A stretch of 64,000 bases of DNA from Armatimonadota bacterium (GCA_031459765.1 JAVKHY010000005.1:86344-150343); one strand, 5' to 3'; shown: positions 42,371 through 51,469, numbered from the stretch's first letter. Made by a program: numbers and translations. The notes: generated by a model not told the origin, from the letters alone.

Positions 42371-43222
42371 ATGGTCCCGCGGCGCGAAGGCGGCAGGCTG
42401 CGTCGGGGCGAGCGCATGGTCATCATGGCTCACCACCTGCTGAACGCCCCGCACCGGCTGTTCCCGCTGGGCACCTTCGTCGAGATGCTGGGGGCGGCCA
42501 AGTCCACGATCAGTGAGGACCTGGGGTTCATGCGGCAGGCCTTCGAGCGGTTCCAGCTGGGGAAGGTGGAGACCCTGGCCGGCGCCGCCGGGGGCGTGCG
42601 CTATCTCCCCTCACCCCGCCGGGAGCGGATTCGCGCCCTGGTGGAGGAGATCTGCCAGCGGCTGCGCGATCCGTCGCGGCTGCTGCCCGGCGGCTTCCTC
42701 TACACCGCAGACCTCACCTCCACCCCCTCCTACGCCGTGCGCCTGGGCGAGGCCTTTGCCGCCTTCTTCGAGGAGAGCCGACCCGACGTCGTGCTGACCA
42801 TGGAGGTCAAGGGGATCCCGCTGGCGCTGATGACGGCGCGGGCCTTCGATGTGCCGCTGGTCACGATCCGCCGCGGGGCGCATCCCACCGACGGGCCCGC
42901 CGTGAGCGTGAACTACGTCTCCGGCTCCTCGCGCCTGGTGCAGTCGATGACGCTGCCGCTGAGGGCCATGACCCAGGGCGCACGCGTGCTGTTCATCGAC
43001 GACTTCCTCCGCGGCGGCGGCACGGCGCGCGGCGTCTACGACCTGATGCGGGAGTTCCGCGCCGAGGTGGTGGGCGTGGGCGTGCTCATCGAGACGCCCA
43101 GCCCGCGCGAGCGCATGATCGACCGTTACATCTCCCTCATTCACTTTCAGGGAGTGGGCGAGCAGGGCGAGATCCTGATCACGCCGAGCCGGTTCGTCCT
43201 GGAATCCGCCCCCATCCGGTGA
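42371..43222 (+). CDS. purR: PurR-type (Bacillus pur operon) transcriptional repressor
   Basis: The protein has 283 residues. An N-terminal winged helix (VIMAHHLLNAPHRLFPLGTFVEMLGAAKSTISEDLGFMRQAF) precedes a phosphoribosyltransferase-like domain. The PRPP loop is VLFIDDFLRGGGTA (206-219). This is the Bacillota PurR family, in which PRPP releases repression of purine synthesis genes, and not the LacI-type PurR of enterics. The starting ATG follows the preceding stop by 2 bases. PurBox targets were not found in the window. Confidence 0.9.
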   Translation: MVPRREGGRLRRGERMVIMAHHLLNAPHRLFPLGTFVEMLGAAKSTISEDLGFMRQAFERFQLGKVETLAGAAGGVRYLPSPRRERIRALVEEICQRLRDPSRLLPGGFLYTADLTSTPSYAVRLGEAFAAFFEESRPDVVLTMEVKGIPLALMTARAFDVPLVTIRRGAHPTDGPAVSVNYVSGSSRLVQSMTLPLRAMTQGARVLFIDDFLRGGGTARGVYDLMREFRAEVVGVGVLIETPSPRERMIDRYISLIHFQGVGEQGEILITPSRFVLESAPIR

Positions 43223-43334
43223 CCCCGAGCGCCGGCGGCGTCCTCCCGGCCCGTCGTCGCTGGGCGGGGTGAGGGGAGGACCTCGCGCAGGGTCAGGAAC
43301 CCGGACCTGGCCCTCGATGCGTCGCATGCGTGCC

Positions 43335-43363
43335 TTGACGGATCCGGCGCCGTGCCCCACAAT
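43335..43363 (+). promoter_or_regulatory. Promoter of the TetR-efflux operon
   Basis: TTGACG (43335-43340) and CACAAT (43358-43363) are 17 bases apart. Transcription would start about 12 bases before the palindromic operator. Confidence 0.6.
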
Positions 43364-43381
43364 GGAAGCGCTTTCCCTTTC

Positions 43382-43399
43382 TGAGTGAGCGTTCACTCA
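43382..43399. promoter_or_regulatory. Palindromic TetR-family operator
   Basis: TGAGTGA-gcgt-TCACTCA is a perfect 7-bp inverted repeat with a 4-base centre. It lies just downstream of the predicted transcription start and 35 bases before the TetR gene. TGAGTGA/TCACTCA half-sites are common for AcrR/TetR regulators, so autorepression of the efflux operon is likely. Confidence 0.8.
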
Positions 43400-43433
43400 T
43401 TCTCTACGGGACGACCCCGCCGTCCCGGAGCCG

Positions 43434-44111
43434 GTGGCGATGAGGCGGATGCCCGCGCGGGTCAGGGCGAAGCAGGAGGCGCGGCGGACGCAGATCCTGG
43501 AGGCCGCGGCGAAGGTCTTTGCCCGCAAGGGCTTCGAGGGGGCGACGATCAGCGAGATCGCGCGCGCCGCCGGACTGGCCGAGGGCAGTATCTACAACTA
43601 CTTCCGAAGCAAGGAAGATCTGCTCGTGCACATCCCCCGCCAGTTTGTCCAGCCGGTGCTCAAGATGTGGACCCCCGCCGCCGGGGGGCCGCGCAGCCCG
43701 GAGGAGGCCGAGCGCCAGCTGCTGGGGCTGATCGGCGCGATGGCCGAGCGCCTGCGCAGCCAGACGCCGTTCCTCAAAGTCTTCGTCTCCGCGCTGCCGT
43801 ATCTCAGTCCGGCGGCCCGGCGGCAGTACATGCGGATCCCCACGGCGGCTGCAGAGCGGCTCGAGGAGTTCCTCCGGGCGGGGATGGGCGCCGGGGTATT
43901 CCGTCAGGACCTGAATTCCACGATCGCCTCGCGCGCGCTGCCCGGCATGCTTATGGCCTTCGTGCTGATGCAGGAGATCATGCTCGGTCAACGATTGATC
44001 CCCTACGACTACGGGACGATCGTCGCCGAAGTGGTGCGCCTCTTTCTGTATGGGGCGGTGCCGCGCGGCGAGACCACCCGCACCCCATCATCCCAAGGAG
44101 GACGGACGTGA
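43434..44111 (+). CDS. TetR/AcrR-family repressor of the efflux operon
   Basis: The 225-aa protein has a classic N-terminal TetR DNA-binding domain (RRTQILEAAAKVFARKGFEGATISEIARAAGLAEGSIYNYFRSKEDLL) and a variable C-terminal ligand domain. Start is GTG 43434 or ATG 43440. The perfect palindrome 35 bases upstream should be its operator. The stop overlaps the tolC GTG start (GTGA), so repressor and exporter are translated together. The inducer is unknown but probably a substrate of the pump. Confidence 0.92.
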   Translation: MAMRRMPARVRAKQEARRTQILEAAAKVFARKGFEGATISEIARAAGLAEGSIYNYFRSKEDLLVHIPRQFVQPVLKMWTPAAGGPRSPEEAERQLLGLIGAMAERLRSQTPFLKVFVSALPYLSPAARRQYMRIPTAAAERLEEFLRAGMGAGVFRQDLNSTIASRALPGMLMAFVLMQEIMLGQRLIPYDYGTIVAEVVRLFLYGAVPRGETTRTPSSQGGRT

Positions 44112-45442
44112 GAGGCATTCGACTGATCGTGGTACTGACGCTCCTGACCACCCTTGCCGTTGGAGCACCCGTCCCGGCGCAGCCCGCGCCGCCTCCGCCG
44201 CGGTCCTTTTCCCTCACCGAGGCCGTCACCCTCGCCCTGCAGCAGAACATGCAGCTGCGGGTGGCGGCCTTCGAAGTGGCCATCGCCCGGGCGCAGCTGG
44301 CCCAGGCGCGCGGAGCGAAGGGCCCGCAGGCGAGCGCGCAGGGCAGCTACACCCGGACCCAGGAGCAGGGGCCGACGGTGCTCACGCTGGGGGGGATCCC
44401 GGTGGTCATCCCGCCGCCCTCGCCCAATCTCTACGACGTCCGCCTGGTCCTGCAGTATCCGCTGTACACCGGGGGGAGCCTGGAGGCGCAGATCGCCCTG
44501 GCCGAGGCCAACGTGCGGGGCGCGGAGGCGACGCTGGAGCGGATCAGGCAGTCCATCGTGTTCAGCGTCCGCCAGGCCTACTTCCAGGTGCTGCTGGCCC
44601 GAGCGGGCCTGGAGGTGGCCGAGCGCAGCGTCGCCCAGGCGACGGAGAACCTGCGTGTGGCCCGGGCCCGGGTCGCCGCGGGCGCCTCCCCACGATTCGA
44701 CGAAGTGCAGGCCGAGGTCGCGCTGGCCAGCGCCCGGCAGAGCCAGGTGCGCGCCCGCAACGGCATGGCCCAGGCCGTGCAGGCCCTGGCCGGGCTGCTC
44801 AATCTCCCGGTGAACACGCCGCTGACGCTCACCGAAACCTTCAGCGTCCGACCGGTACGAGACACTGCCGATGCCCTGGTGGCCCGATCGTTGCAGAGCC
44901 GGCCCGAGTTCGCGGAACTGGCCGCGCGGCAGGCCGCCGCGGAGGCCGGGATTCGCCTGGCCGAAAGCGGGGCCCGGCCCACTCTGGCCGTGCAGGGCGG
45001 CGGCAGCTATTCGAACACGACCGGGCTGTTTGCCGGCCAGGCCGCGACCGCGTCCTGGTCCGTGACCCTGGCTGCGACGCTGAACCTCTATGACGGCGGC
45101 ATCACCCGGGAGCGTATCCGTGAGGCGCGGTTGCGGCTGGAACAACTGCGCGCCATGGAGGCGCAGCAGAAACTGAGTGTGGAGCTGGAGGTCCGCCAGG
45201 CGTACCTGAATCTCCTCTCGGCCGCGGAGGAACTGAGCGGCGCGGACGCCCTGATCGCCCAGGCCCAGGAGGCCCTCCGTATCGCCACCGTGCGGTTCCA
45301 GTCCGGGGTCGGCACGACCCTGGAAGTCCTGAACGCCCAGACCTCCGCCTCCGAGGCCGAGGCGGCGAAGGCTCAGGCTCTGTTCAACTACAACCTGGCC
45401 CGCGCCACCCTGGAGCGCGCCGTCGGCGCCGAGGTGCCCTGA
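44108..45442 (+). CDS. TolC-family outer-membrane efflux protein
   Basis: The 444-residue protein starts at GTG 44108 after AAGGAGG. It has a signal peptide (LIVVLTLLTTLAVGAPVPAQP), then two OEP repeats of about 190 residues rich in heptad-like Ala/Gln/Leu helices (AFEVAIARAQLAQARGAKGP; VAEASVAQATENLRVARARVAAGASPRFD-like segments). These form the periplasmic tunnel of TolC trimers. Its presence is the best evidence here for an outer membrane. It is followed by the HlyD adaptor and ABC subunits of one type I-like exporter. Confidence 0.93.
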   Translation: MRGIRLIVVLTLLTTLAVGAPVPAQPAPPPPRSFSLTEAVTLALQQNMQLRVAAFEVAIARAQLAQARGAKGPQASAQGSYTRTQEQGPTVLTLGGIPVVIPPPSPNLYDVRLVLQYPLYTGGSLEAQIALAEANVRGAEATLERIRQSIVFSVRQAYFQVLLARAGLEVAERSVAQATENLRVARARVAAGASPRFDEVQAEVALASARQSQVRARNGMAQAVQALAGLLNLPVNTPLTLTETFSVRPVRDTADALVARSLQSRPEFAELAARQAAAEAGIRLAESGARPTLAVQGGGSYSNTTGLFAGQAATASWSVTLAATLNLYDGGITRERIREARLRLEQLRAMEAQQKLSVELEVRQAYLNLLSAAEELSGADALIAQAQEALRIATVRFQSGVGTTLEVLNAQTSASEAEAAKAQALFNYNLARATLERAVGAEVP

Positions 45443-45446
45443 GGCC

Positions 45447-46703
45447 ATGCCCCGTCGCCTCCGGATCATCGTCCCGCTGGCGGTCGTCGCCGCGCTGCTG
45501 GCCTGGGTCGTCGTGCGGTCCATCCGCCCGTCGCGCCAGCCCGACGAGATGGTGGCGGCGTCAGGGACGATCGAGGCCCTGCAGGTCAGCGCGGCGAGCA
45601 AGGTCCCGGGGCGCATCGAGCGGATCCACGTCGCGGAAGGCGACACGGTGCGGACGGGCCTGCCGCTGGTGACGATCGACGGACGGGAGTTGCGGGCCCA
45701 GATCGACCAGGCCCGGGCCGCGATCGACGCCGCGCGGGCGCGTGTCGCCCAGGCCGAGGCGGCGCTGGTCCTGCAGCAGCGGCAGGTGGCGGCGCAGATC
45801 GCGCAGGCCGAAGCGGCGCTGGAAGGCGCGCAGTCGCGCATGCGTCAGGCCGCCGAAGCGCGCGCCCTCACCTCCTCCCAGGCCGCGTTGCAGGTCCGGC
45901 AGGCGGAGGCGGCGCAGGCCGCGGCCACCCAGCATGTGCGGGCCGCCCGCGCCGCCCGGGACCGGGCCACCCAGGACCTCCGCCGGATGGAAGCGTTGTT
46001 CAGGGACGGGGCGGTGAGCGCGCAGCAGCTCGACGCCGCCCGCTCCGCGGCCAGCGCGGCCCAGGCCCAGTACGATGCGGCGGTGGAGATGGCCGCCCAG
46101 GCCGAGGCGGCGCTGCGTCTGGCCCGGGACAACCTCCGTCAGGTGCGGCTGCGGGAGGAGGAGGTGGCCGCGGCGCGGGCCCAGGCCGAGCAGGCCCAGG
46201 CCAGCCTGCGGCTCGCCCGGGCCGGAGAAGAGCTGATCGCCCAGCGCCGGGCGGATCTGGCCGCGGCCCGGGCCCAGCTGCGTCAGGCCGAGGCCAGTCT
46301 GCGCTACCTCCTGGTGCAGCAGCAGAACCTGATCGTCACCTCGCCGCTGGACGGTGTCGTCGTGGCGAAGTTGGCCAGCGAGGGGGAAATCGTCGGCGCG
46401 GGCGCCCCCATCCTCACGCTGGCCGATCTCCGGAAGGTGTGGGTGCGCCTGTACATTCCGCTGCCGCGGCTCGGTGCGATCGCCCTCGGTCAGCGCGCCG
46501 AGGTCACCACCGACGCGCTGCCCGGCCGGACCTTCCCGGGGACCGTGACCGAGATCGCGCAGCAGGCCGAGTTCACCCCCAGCAACGTCCAGACGCGCGA
46601 GGAGCGCATCAAACTGGTCTTTGCGGTGAAAGTGACATTGGCCAATCCCGATGGTCTGCTCAAGCCCGGGATGCCTGCCGACGCCGTCATCATCCTGCGC
46701 TGA
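45447..46703 (+). CDS. HlyD/EmrA-family periplasmic adaptor (membrane fusion protein)
   Basis: The 418-aa protein has an N-terminal membrane anchor (IIVPLAVVAALLAWVVV) and a first lipoyl half (GTIEALQVSAASKVPGRIERIHVAEGDTV). A long Ala/Gln/Arg coiled coil (about residues 75-285) reaches toward TolC, then a second lipoyl half (LIVTSPLDGVVVAKLASEGEIV) and beta-barrel domain (VWVRLYIPLPRLGAIALGQRAEV) follow. It couples the inner-membrane ABC complex to the outer-membrane channel. The YbhG-type arrangement (HlyD then two ATPases then ABC-2 permease) suggests small hydrophobic substrates. Confidence 0.92.
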   Translation: MPRRLRIIVPLAVVAALLAWVVVRSIRPSRQPDEMVAASGTIEALQVSAASKVPGRIERIHVAEGDTVRTGLPLVTIDGRELRAQIDQARAAIDAARARVAQAEAALVLQQRQVAAQIAQAEAALEGAQSRMRQAAEARALTSSQAALQVRQAEAAQAAATQHVRAARAARDRATQDLRRMEALFRDGAVSAQQLDAARSAASAAQAQYDAAVEMAAQAEAALRLARDNLRQVRLREEEVAAARAQAEQAQASLRLARAGEELIAQRRADLAAARAQLRQAEASLRYLLVQQQNLIVTSPLDGVVVAKLASEGEIVGAGAPILTLADLRKVWVRLYIPLPRLGAIALGQRAEVTTDALPGRTFPGTVTEIAQQAEFTPSNVQTREERIKLVFAVKVTLANPDGLLKPGMPADAVIILR

Positions 46704-46713
46704 CCCGGCCATC

Positions 46714-47625
46714 GTGATCGTCGTCGAGCACCTCACCAAACGCTTCGGCGCCGTCGCTGCCGTGGACGATGTGTCCTTCCAGGTCCGCCGGGGGGAGATC
46801 TTCGGGCTGCTGGGCCCCGACGGGGCGGGGAAGACCACCTTGTTCCGGATGCTGGCCGCGGTGGTGGAACCCACCGCCGGCACCGCAGGGATTGCCGGGG
46901 CGGACATCCGCCTCGACCCTGAGGGCGTCAAAGCCCGCGTGGGCTATATGCCGCAGACCTTCGCCCTCTACGGGGATCTGACCGTGCTGGAGAACCTGCG
47001 CTTCGTGGCCGAGGTCTTCGGCGTGCCCCGGAAGGAGATCGGCCCACGGCTGGAACGACTGTTGCAGTTCAGCCGGCTGGAGCCCTTCACGGGCCGCCGG
47101 GCCGAACACCTCAGCGGCGGGATGAAGCAGAAGTTGAGCCTGGCCGCCACGCTTCTGCACGAGCCGGAGGTGCTGCTGCTCGATGAGCCGACGACCGGAG
47201 TCGATCCGGTGAGCCGGCGCGAATTCTGGCAGATCCTGCTGGAGTTGAACCGTCGGGGCAAGACGGTCGTCGCCGCCACGCCCTACATGGACGAAGCCGA
47301 GCGCTGCCATCGCGTGGCCCTGATGCACCGGGGACGGATCCTGTCGGTGGATCCTCCGCAGACGATGCGGGCGCGGTTCCCCGGGGCGGTGATCGAGGTC
47401 GTCGCCTCCCCGCGGCGGGAGGCGCTGGCCGCGCTGCGCCGGATGGCGGGCGTCCGGCAGGCCACCGTCTTCGGCGAGGCGGTGCACGTCGTCGTCCCCG
47501 CCGACACCGCCGCAGGCGCGATCGCCTCCGCCCTGGAGGCCGCTGGCCTGCGGGTGCAGCGCCTCCGGCGCATCGAACCCTCCCTCGAGGACGTCTTCGT
47601 CTCGCTGCTGGGGCGGTCGGCATGA
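46714..47625 (+). CDS. ABC-2-type exporter ATPase 1
   Basis: The 303-residue ATPase from GTG 46714 has Walker A GPDGAGKTT, Q-loop MPQTF, signature LSGGMKQKL and Walker B VLLLDEPTTGVDP. The downstream segment VVAATPYMDEAERC and a C-terminal ~80-residue extension typical of DrrA/CcmA-like ATPases follow. The switch region reads TPYMDE rather than a THYMDE, so the usual H-loop histidine is replaced by proline; that copy may be catalytically impaired. It overlaps the second ATPase by 4 bases. Confidence 0.9.
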   Translation: MIVVEHLTKRFGAVAAVDDVSFQVRRGEIFGLLGPDGAGKTTLFRMLAAVVEPTAGTAGIAGADIRLDPEGVKARVGYMPQTFALYGDLTVLENLRFVAEVFGVPRKEIGPRLERLLQFSRLEPFTGRRAEHLSGGMKQKLSLAATLLHEPEVLLLDEPTTGVDPVSRREFWQILLELNRRGKTVVAATPYMDEAERCHRVALMHRGRILSVDPPQTMRARFPGAVIEVVASPRREALAALRRMAGVRQATVFGEAVHVVVPADTAAGAIASALEAAGLRVQRLRRIEPSLEDVFVSLLGRSA

Positions 47626-48371
47626 GTCCCCTGGGAGAGGCCGTCAGGGCGGAAGGACTGACGAAGCGCTTCGGCGACTTCGTCGCGGTGGACGGCATCG
47701 ACCTCTCCATCCAGCGGGGCGAGATCTTCGGCTTTCTCGGCCCCAACGGCGCGGGGAAGACGACGACCATCCGGATGTTGTGTGGGCTCATGGCCCCGAC
47801 CTCCGGCCGGGTCGAAGTGCTTGGCCTGGACCCGGCCCGCGAAGGGGAGATCCTCCGCGCGCGACTGGGGTACATGAGCCAGCGCAGCAGCCTCTACAAC
47901 GACCTCACCGTGGAGGAGCTGCTGGACTTCTACGGGCGGGTCTACGGCCTGCCGGACGACGAACGGCGGCGGAAGGTGGCGGGCTGGATCCAGCGGGCCG
48001 CCCTCACCGGGCAGGAGCGCCGGCTGGTCGGGACGCTGTCCGGAGGCTGGCGCCAGCGACTGGCCCTGGGCTGCGCCATCCTCCACCGCCCGGAGCTGCT
48101 GCTCCTCGATGAACCGACCTCCGGCACCGACCCGGTGCAGCGCCGCGAGTTCTGGGAACTCATCTACCGCTTCGCCGAGGAGGGCACCACGGTGCTGGTC
48201 ACCACGCACTACATGGACGAGGCGGAGCACTGCGGGCGGCTGGCCTTCATCCACGCCGGACGGATCGTCGCCCGGGGAACACCGGAGGCGATCAAGCGGG
48301 CGGCGGGGCTGCCGACCCTTGAGGACGTGTTCGTGGCCCTGATCGGCGGCAGAGAGGACGCCAATGCGTAG
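47622..48371 (+). CDS. ABC-2-type exporter ATPase 2
   Basis: The 249-aa ATPase has Walker A GPNGAGKTTT, Q-loop MSQRSS, signature LSGGWRQRL, Walker B LLLLDEPTSGTDP and the H-loop in TTHYMDEAEHC. Unlike its neighbour it retains the H-loop His. It overlaps both flanking genes (ATGA with ATPase 1, 8 bases with the permease). The pair probably forms a heterodimer with one canonical and one degenerate site, powering the single permease gene that follows. Confidence 0.92.
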   Translation: MSPLGEAVRAEGLTKRFGDFVAVDGIDLSIQRGEIFGFLGPNGAGKTTTIRMLCGLMAPTSGRVEVLGLDPAREGEILRARLGYMSQRSSLYNDLTVEELLDFYGRVYGLPDDERRRKVAGWIQRAALTGQERRLVGTLSGGWRQRLALGCAILHRPELLLLDEPTSGTDPVQRREFWELIYRFAEEGTTVLVTTHYMDEAEHCGRLAFIHAGRIVARGTPEAIKRAAGLPTLEDVFVALIGGREDANA

Positions 48372-49491
48372 GCGGCTGGGGGCGATCATCCTCAAAGAGT
48401 TTGTCCAGCTGATGCGCGATCCGCGCACGCTGGCCATGGCCCTGCTCATGCCCGTCATCCAGCTGCTGCTCTTCGGCTACGCCATCACCACCCAGGTGGA
48501 GCACCTGCCGACCATCGTCGTCGACCGGTCGCAGAGCCAGGAGAGCCGGCTTCTGCTGGAGCGGTTCGTGAACTCGCGGTACTTCGACATCCGGGCCCGA
48601 GCCCGGGACGAGGACGAGATCGCACGGGCCATCGACCGCGGGGCGATGCGCGTGGGGATCGTCATTCCCCCCGACTTCGCCAGCGCGCTGCAGGCCGGGC
48701 GGCCGGCGCAGGTGCAGGTGATTGTGGACGCCTCCGACCCCCTGGTGGCCAACAGCGCCCTCTCCACGGCCCGGGCCATCGGACAGACCGCCTCCCTGGA
48801 GATCGCCGCCCGCCAGCTCCGCCGCGCGGGCGCTCCGGGACGCGGCCTGCCGGTGGAGATGCGCATCCGGGCCTGGTACAATCCCGACCTGCGCAGCGTC
48901 AACTTTATGGTGCCGGGGTTGCTCGCGGTCATCCTGAGCATGCTGACGCTGATGCTCACGGCCATCGCCATCGTGCGCGAACGGGAACTGGGGACCCTGG
49001 AGCAGCTGGTGGCCACGCCGATCCGCAAGATCGAACTGATGCTGGGCAAGATCCTGCCCTATGCGGTGCTGGGCTATGTGGACATGACGCTGGCCCTGCT
49101 CATCGGTGCCTACTGGTTCCGGGTGCCGATCCGCGGCAGCCTGGCGCTGCTCTACGGGCTGACCCTGGTCTTCTATCTGGCCACGCTGGGGCAGGGGATC
49201 CTCGTCTCCACGGTCTCCCGCACGCAGCGGCAGGCGATGCAGGCGGCGTTTTTCATCTTCCTGCCCACGATCCTGCTCTCTGGGTTCATGTTTCCGCGCG
49301 AGGGGATGCCCGCGGTGATCCAATGGATCGGGTACGCCATCCCGTTGACCTATTTCCTGACCATCGTCCGGGGCATCATCCTCAAGGGCGTGGGGCTGGC
49401 CGAGCTGGCCGTGCAGATCATCCCCCTGGCCGCCCTCGGGCTGGCCTTCTTCGGCCTCAGCGTGGCCCGCTTCCAGAAGCGGCTAGAATAA
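48364..49491 (+). CDS. ABC-2-type permease of the efflux system
   Basis: The 375-residue protein has the YbhS/YbhR-type layout: an N-terminal helix (AMALLMPVIQLLLFGYAITT) and a large extracytoplasmic domain (about 50-175). Five C-terminal helices follow, containing VPGLLAVILSMLTLMLTAIAIVRERELGTLEQLVATP and the late ILLSGFMFPREGMP stretch. Only one permease gene is present, whereas E. coli YbhFSR has two, so it would act as a homodimer. The HAD gene starts 4 bases later. Confidence 0.9.
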   Translation: MRRRLGAIILKEFVQLMRDPRTLAMALLMPVIQLLLFGYAITTQVEHLPTIVVDRSQSQESRLLLERFVNSRYFDIRARARDEDEIARAIDRGAMRVGIVIPPDFASALQAGRPAQVQVIVDASDPLVANSALSTARAIGQTASLEIAARQLRRAGAPGRGLPVEMRIRAWYNPDLRSVNFMVPGLLAVILSMLTLMLTAIAIVRERELGTLEQLVATPIRKIELMLGKILPYAVLGYVDMTLALLIGAYWFRVPIRGSLALLYGLTLVFYLATLGQGILVSTVSRTQRQAMQAAFFIFLPTILLSGFMFPREGMPAVIQWIGYAIPLTYFLTIVRGIILKGVGLAELAVQIIPLAALGLAFFGLSVARFQKRLE

Positions 49492-49495
49492 GACC

Positions 49496-50128
49496 ATGCC
49501 CGCGCTTCGCGCCGTCTGCTTCGACCTGGACGGGACCCTGCTCGATTCCCTCGCCTCGCACCACACGGTCTACCGCAAGGTCTTCGCCGACCTGGGGCTG
49601 CCCTTGCCCGACCAGGAGTACGCCCGTCACTATTCCCCGAACTGGTACATCTTCTACGAGCGGATGGGCGTGCCGCGCGACCGATGGGCGGAGGCCGACC
49701 GCCTGTGGCTGCGGCACTATGCGGAGGAGGCGCCGCGTCCCCGCGACGGCGCCGACGAGATCCTCGCCGCCGTGCGCGCCTCGGGATGCCGGCTCGGTCT
49801 GGTGACCTCCGGCGACCGCTCCCGCGTGGAACGCGACATCGGGCGTGCGGGGTGGGGGACGGCCTTCGATGTCGTCGTCTGCGGCGGCGACGTCGCGGAG
49901 CGGAAACCCCTGCCGGCTCCGCTGCGCCAGGCGCTGGCCGTGCTGGGTGTGGCGCCCGCGGTCTCCCTGTATGTCGGCGACACCGTGGAGGACGTCATGA
50001 TGGGGAAGGCCGCCGGCACGCTCACCGCCGCGGTCCTGGGCGGATTCGCCGACCGGGAGGTCCTCCAGGCGGCCGCGCCGGACTACCTGCTGGAATCGCT
50101 GCAGGAACTCGCCGTGCTGGTCCGCTAA
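49496..50128 (+). CDS. HAD-superfamily phosphatase (phosphoglycolate phosphatase-like)
   Basis: The 210-aa protein has all four HAD motifs: FDLDGTLLDS (nucleophile Asp), LVTSGD (motif II Ser), GDVAERKPLPAPLRQAL (motif III Lys) and YVGDTVEDVMMGKAAG (motif IV acids). The alpha-helical cap after motif I is that of the beta-phosphoglucomutase/Gph subgroup. Substrate unknown. It follows the efflux permease by 4 bases and may simply share the transcript. Its stop overlaps that of the convergent MFS gene. Confidence 0.87.
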   Translation: MPALRAVCFDLDGTLLDSLASHHTVYRKVFADLGLPLPDQEYARHYSPNWYIFYERMGVPRDRWAEADRLWLRHYAEEAPRPRDGADEILAAVRASGCRLGLVTSGDRSRVERDIGRAGWGTAFDVVVCGGDVAERKPLPAPLRQALAVLGVAPAVSLYVGDTVEDVMMGKAAGTLTAAVLGGFADREVLQAAAPDYLLESLQELAVLVR

Positions 50129-51366
50129 CCCCACGGCGCGACCGGCGCCGCGCGTCGCAGCTGCCACCACGCCCCAAGGGTGAGCGGGATGAGGCCCACC
50201 GTGGCGGCGACGAGGGCCATCGCCCCGTAGCCGATCCCGGCGAAGACGATCCCGCTGCCGAGGCTGCCCGCGGCGGAGGTCAGCCCGATCAGCAGGTCGT
50301 TGAACCCCTGCGTCCGCCCCCGCTCCGCCGGGGTCAGCTGGTCGGCGAGCAGCGACGATCCGCCGACGTAGGAGAAGTTCCAGCCCAGCCCCAGCAGGAA
50401 CAGCGCGACCGCCAGGGGCAGCACCTGCGGCGAGAGCCGCGCCGTCAGTCCGGCCAGGACGAGGCCGCCTGCTCCGGCGACGATGATCGGGCCACGGCCG
50501 AATCGGTCGGCCAGCCGGCCGGAGATGATGGAGAAGGCGTACATCCCCACGACGTGGACGGAGATGACGAAGGAGATGCTGCTCAGCGGGTGCTCGTGGC
50601 CCCGCATGTGCAGCGGGGTGATCACCATCAGCATGACCATGATCAGCTGGCCGAAGACCATCGCCGTCACGGCGACGAAGGCGGCGGGCACGCGAAGAAT
50701 CTCCGCGACGGTGCGCCCCGGTCCGTTGTCGGCGTGATCTGGATCGTGCAGCGCGGCGATCGCCGCGCCGACTTCACGGGGTTCCGGGCGAAGCCAGGCG
50801 AAGACGACCAGAGCCGCCAAAGCGAAGAGTCCCGTGGTCACGAAATACGGGCCGCTGAGCTCATCGAGCGCCGTCGCGCCGGCCGCCCGCGCCGAAGCCC
50901 CGGCCAGCAGCGGGCCGGAGATGGCGCCCACCGTGCCGCCCAGCACCACGGTGGAGATCGCGCGGCCGCGTTCCGCGGGCGGATGGACCTCGGCTGCGAT
51001 GAACCGCGCCAGCTGCACGCCCGAAACGGCGAAGCCGATGAACAGCGATCCCAGGAGAAACCCCGCAAAGGAGTCGCCCTGGACGGCGAGGATGGCGGCG
51101 TTCGCGCCGGCAGTCCCCAGCAGCAGCCCGAGCACCAGGGTCCCGCGACGGCCGAGACGATCCATCAACTGCCCCCAGCCGAAGGCGGAGAGGGCCTGGC
51201 CCAGCAGGTAGACCATCGCCGGCACGCCGGCCCAGGAGGGGCGGCCGCTCAGCCGCGCCCCGATGATGCTGACCACGGGGAAGATCGCCACCGTCGCGGC
51301 CGAGGCCAGGCTCTGGGCGGCAAAGAGCGTGCGGGTGATGCGGCGGGCCGCGGGCGTCAGATCCAT
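50125..51366 (-). CDS. MFS transporter, drug-efflux type
   Basis: The protein has 413 residues and twelve predicted helices. MFS loop motifs are visible (GWGQLMDRLGRRGTLVLGLLLG between helices 2 and 3; SGRLADRFGRGPIIV between 8 and 9), as is the motif-C-like GAISGPLLAG in helix 5. It belongs to the broad multidrug/sugar MFS_1 group; the substrate is not readable. The ATG giving MDLTPAARR was preferred to one nine codons upstream because it is a more usual MFS start. It converges on the HAD gene with a 4-base overlap. Confidence 0.83.
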   Translation of the reverse strand: MDLTPAARRITRTLFAAQSLASAATVAIFPVVSIIGARLSGRPSWAGVPAMVYLLGQALSAFGWGQLMDRLGRRGTLVLGLLLGTAGANAAILAVQGDSFAGFLLGSLFIGFAVSGVQLARFIAAEVHPPAERGRAISTVVLGGTVGAISGPLLAGASARAAGATALDELSGPYFVTTGLFALAALVVFAWLRPEPREVGAAIAALHDPDHADNGPGRTVAEILRVPAAFVAVTAMVFGQLIMVMLMVITPLHMRGHEHPLSSISFVISVHVVGMYAFSIISGRLADRFGRGPIIVAGAGGLVLAGLTARLSPQVLPLAVALFLLGLGWNFSYVGGSSLLADQLTPAERGRTQGFNDLLIGLTSAAGSLGSGIVFAGIGYGAMALVAATVGLIPLTLGAWWQLRRAAPVAPWG

Positions 51367-51428
51367 GAAAGAACCCCGTGTGGTTCGCCGCACCCCCGGC
51401 GGCGTCCTTCCCGTCGCGGGGGGTGCGA

Positions 51429-51457
51429 TTGACCGCGGGGGAGAGCTTTCCTATAAT
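51429..51457 (+). promoter_or_regulatory. Promoter of the initiator tRNA gene
   Basis: TTGACC (51429-51434) and a perfect TATAAT (51452-51457) are 17 bases apart. The predicted start is about 7 bases before the tRNA. Confidence 0.85.
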
Positions 51458-51469
51458 GGAATTTGTCGA

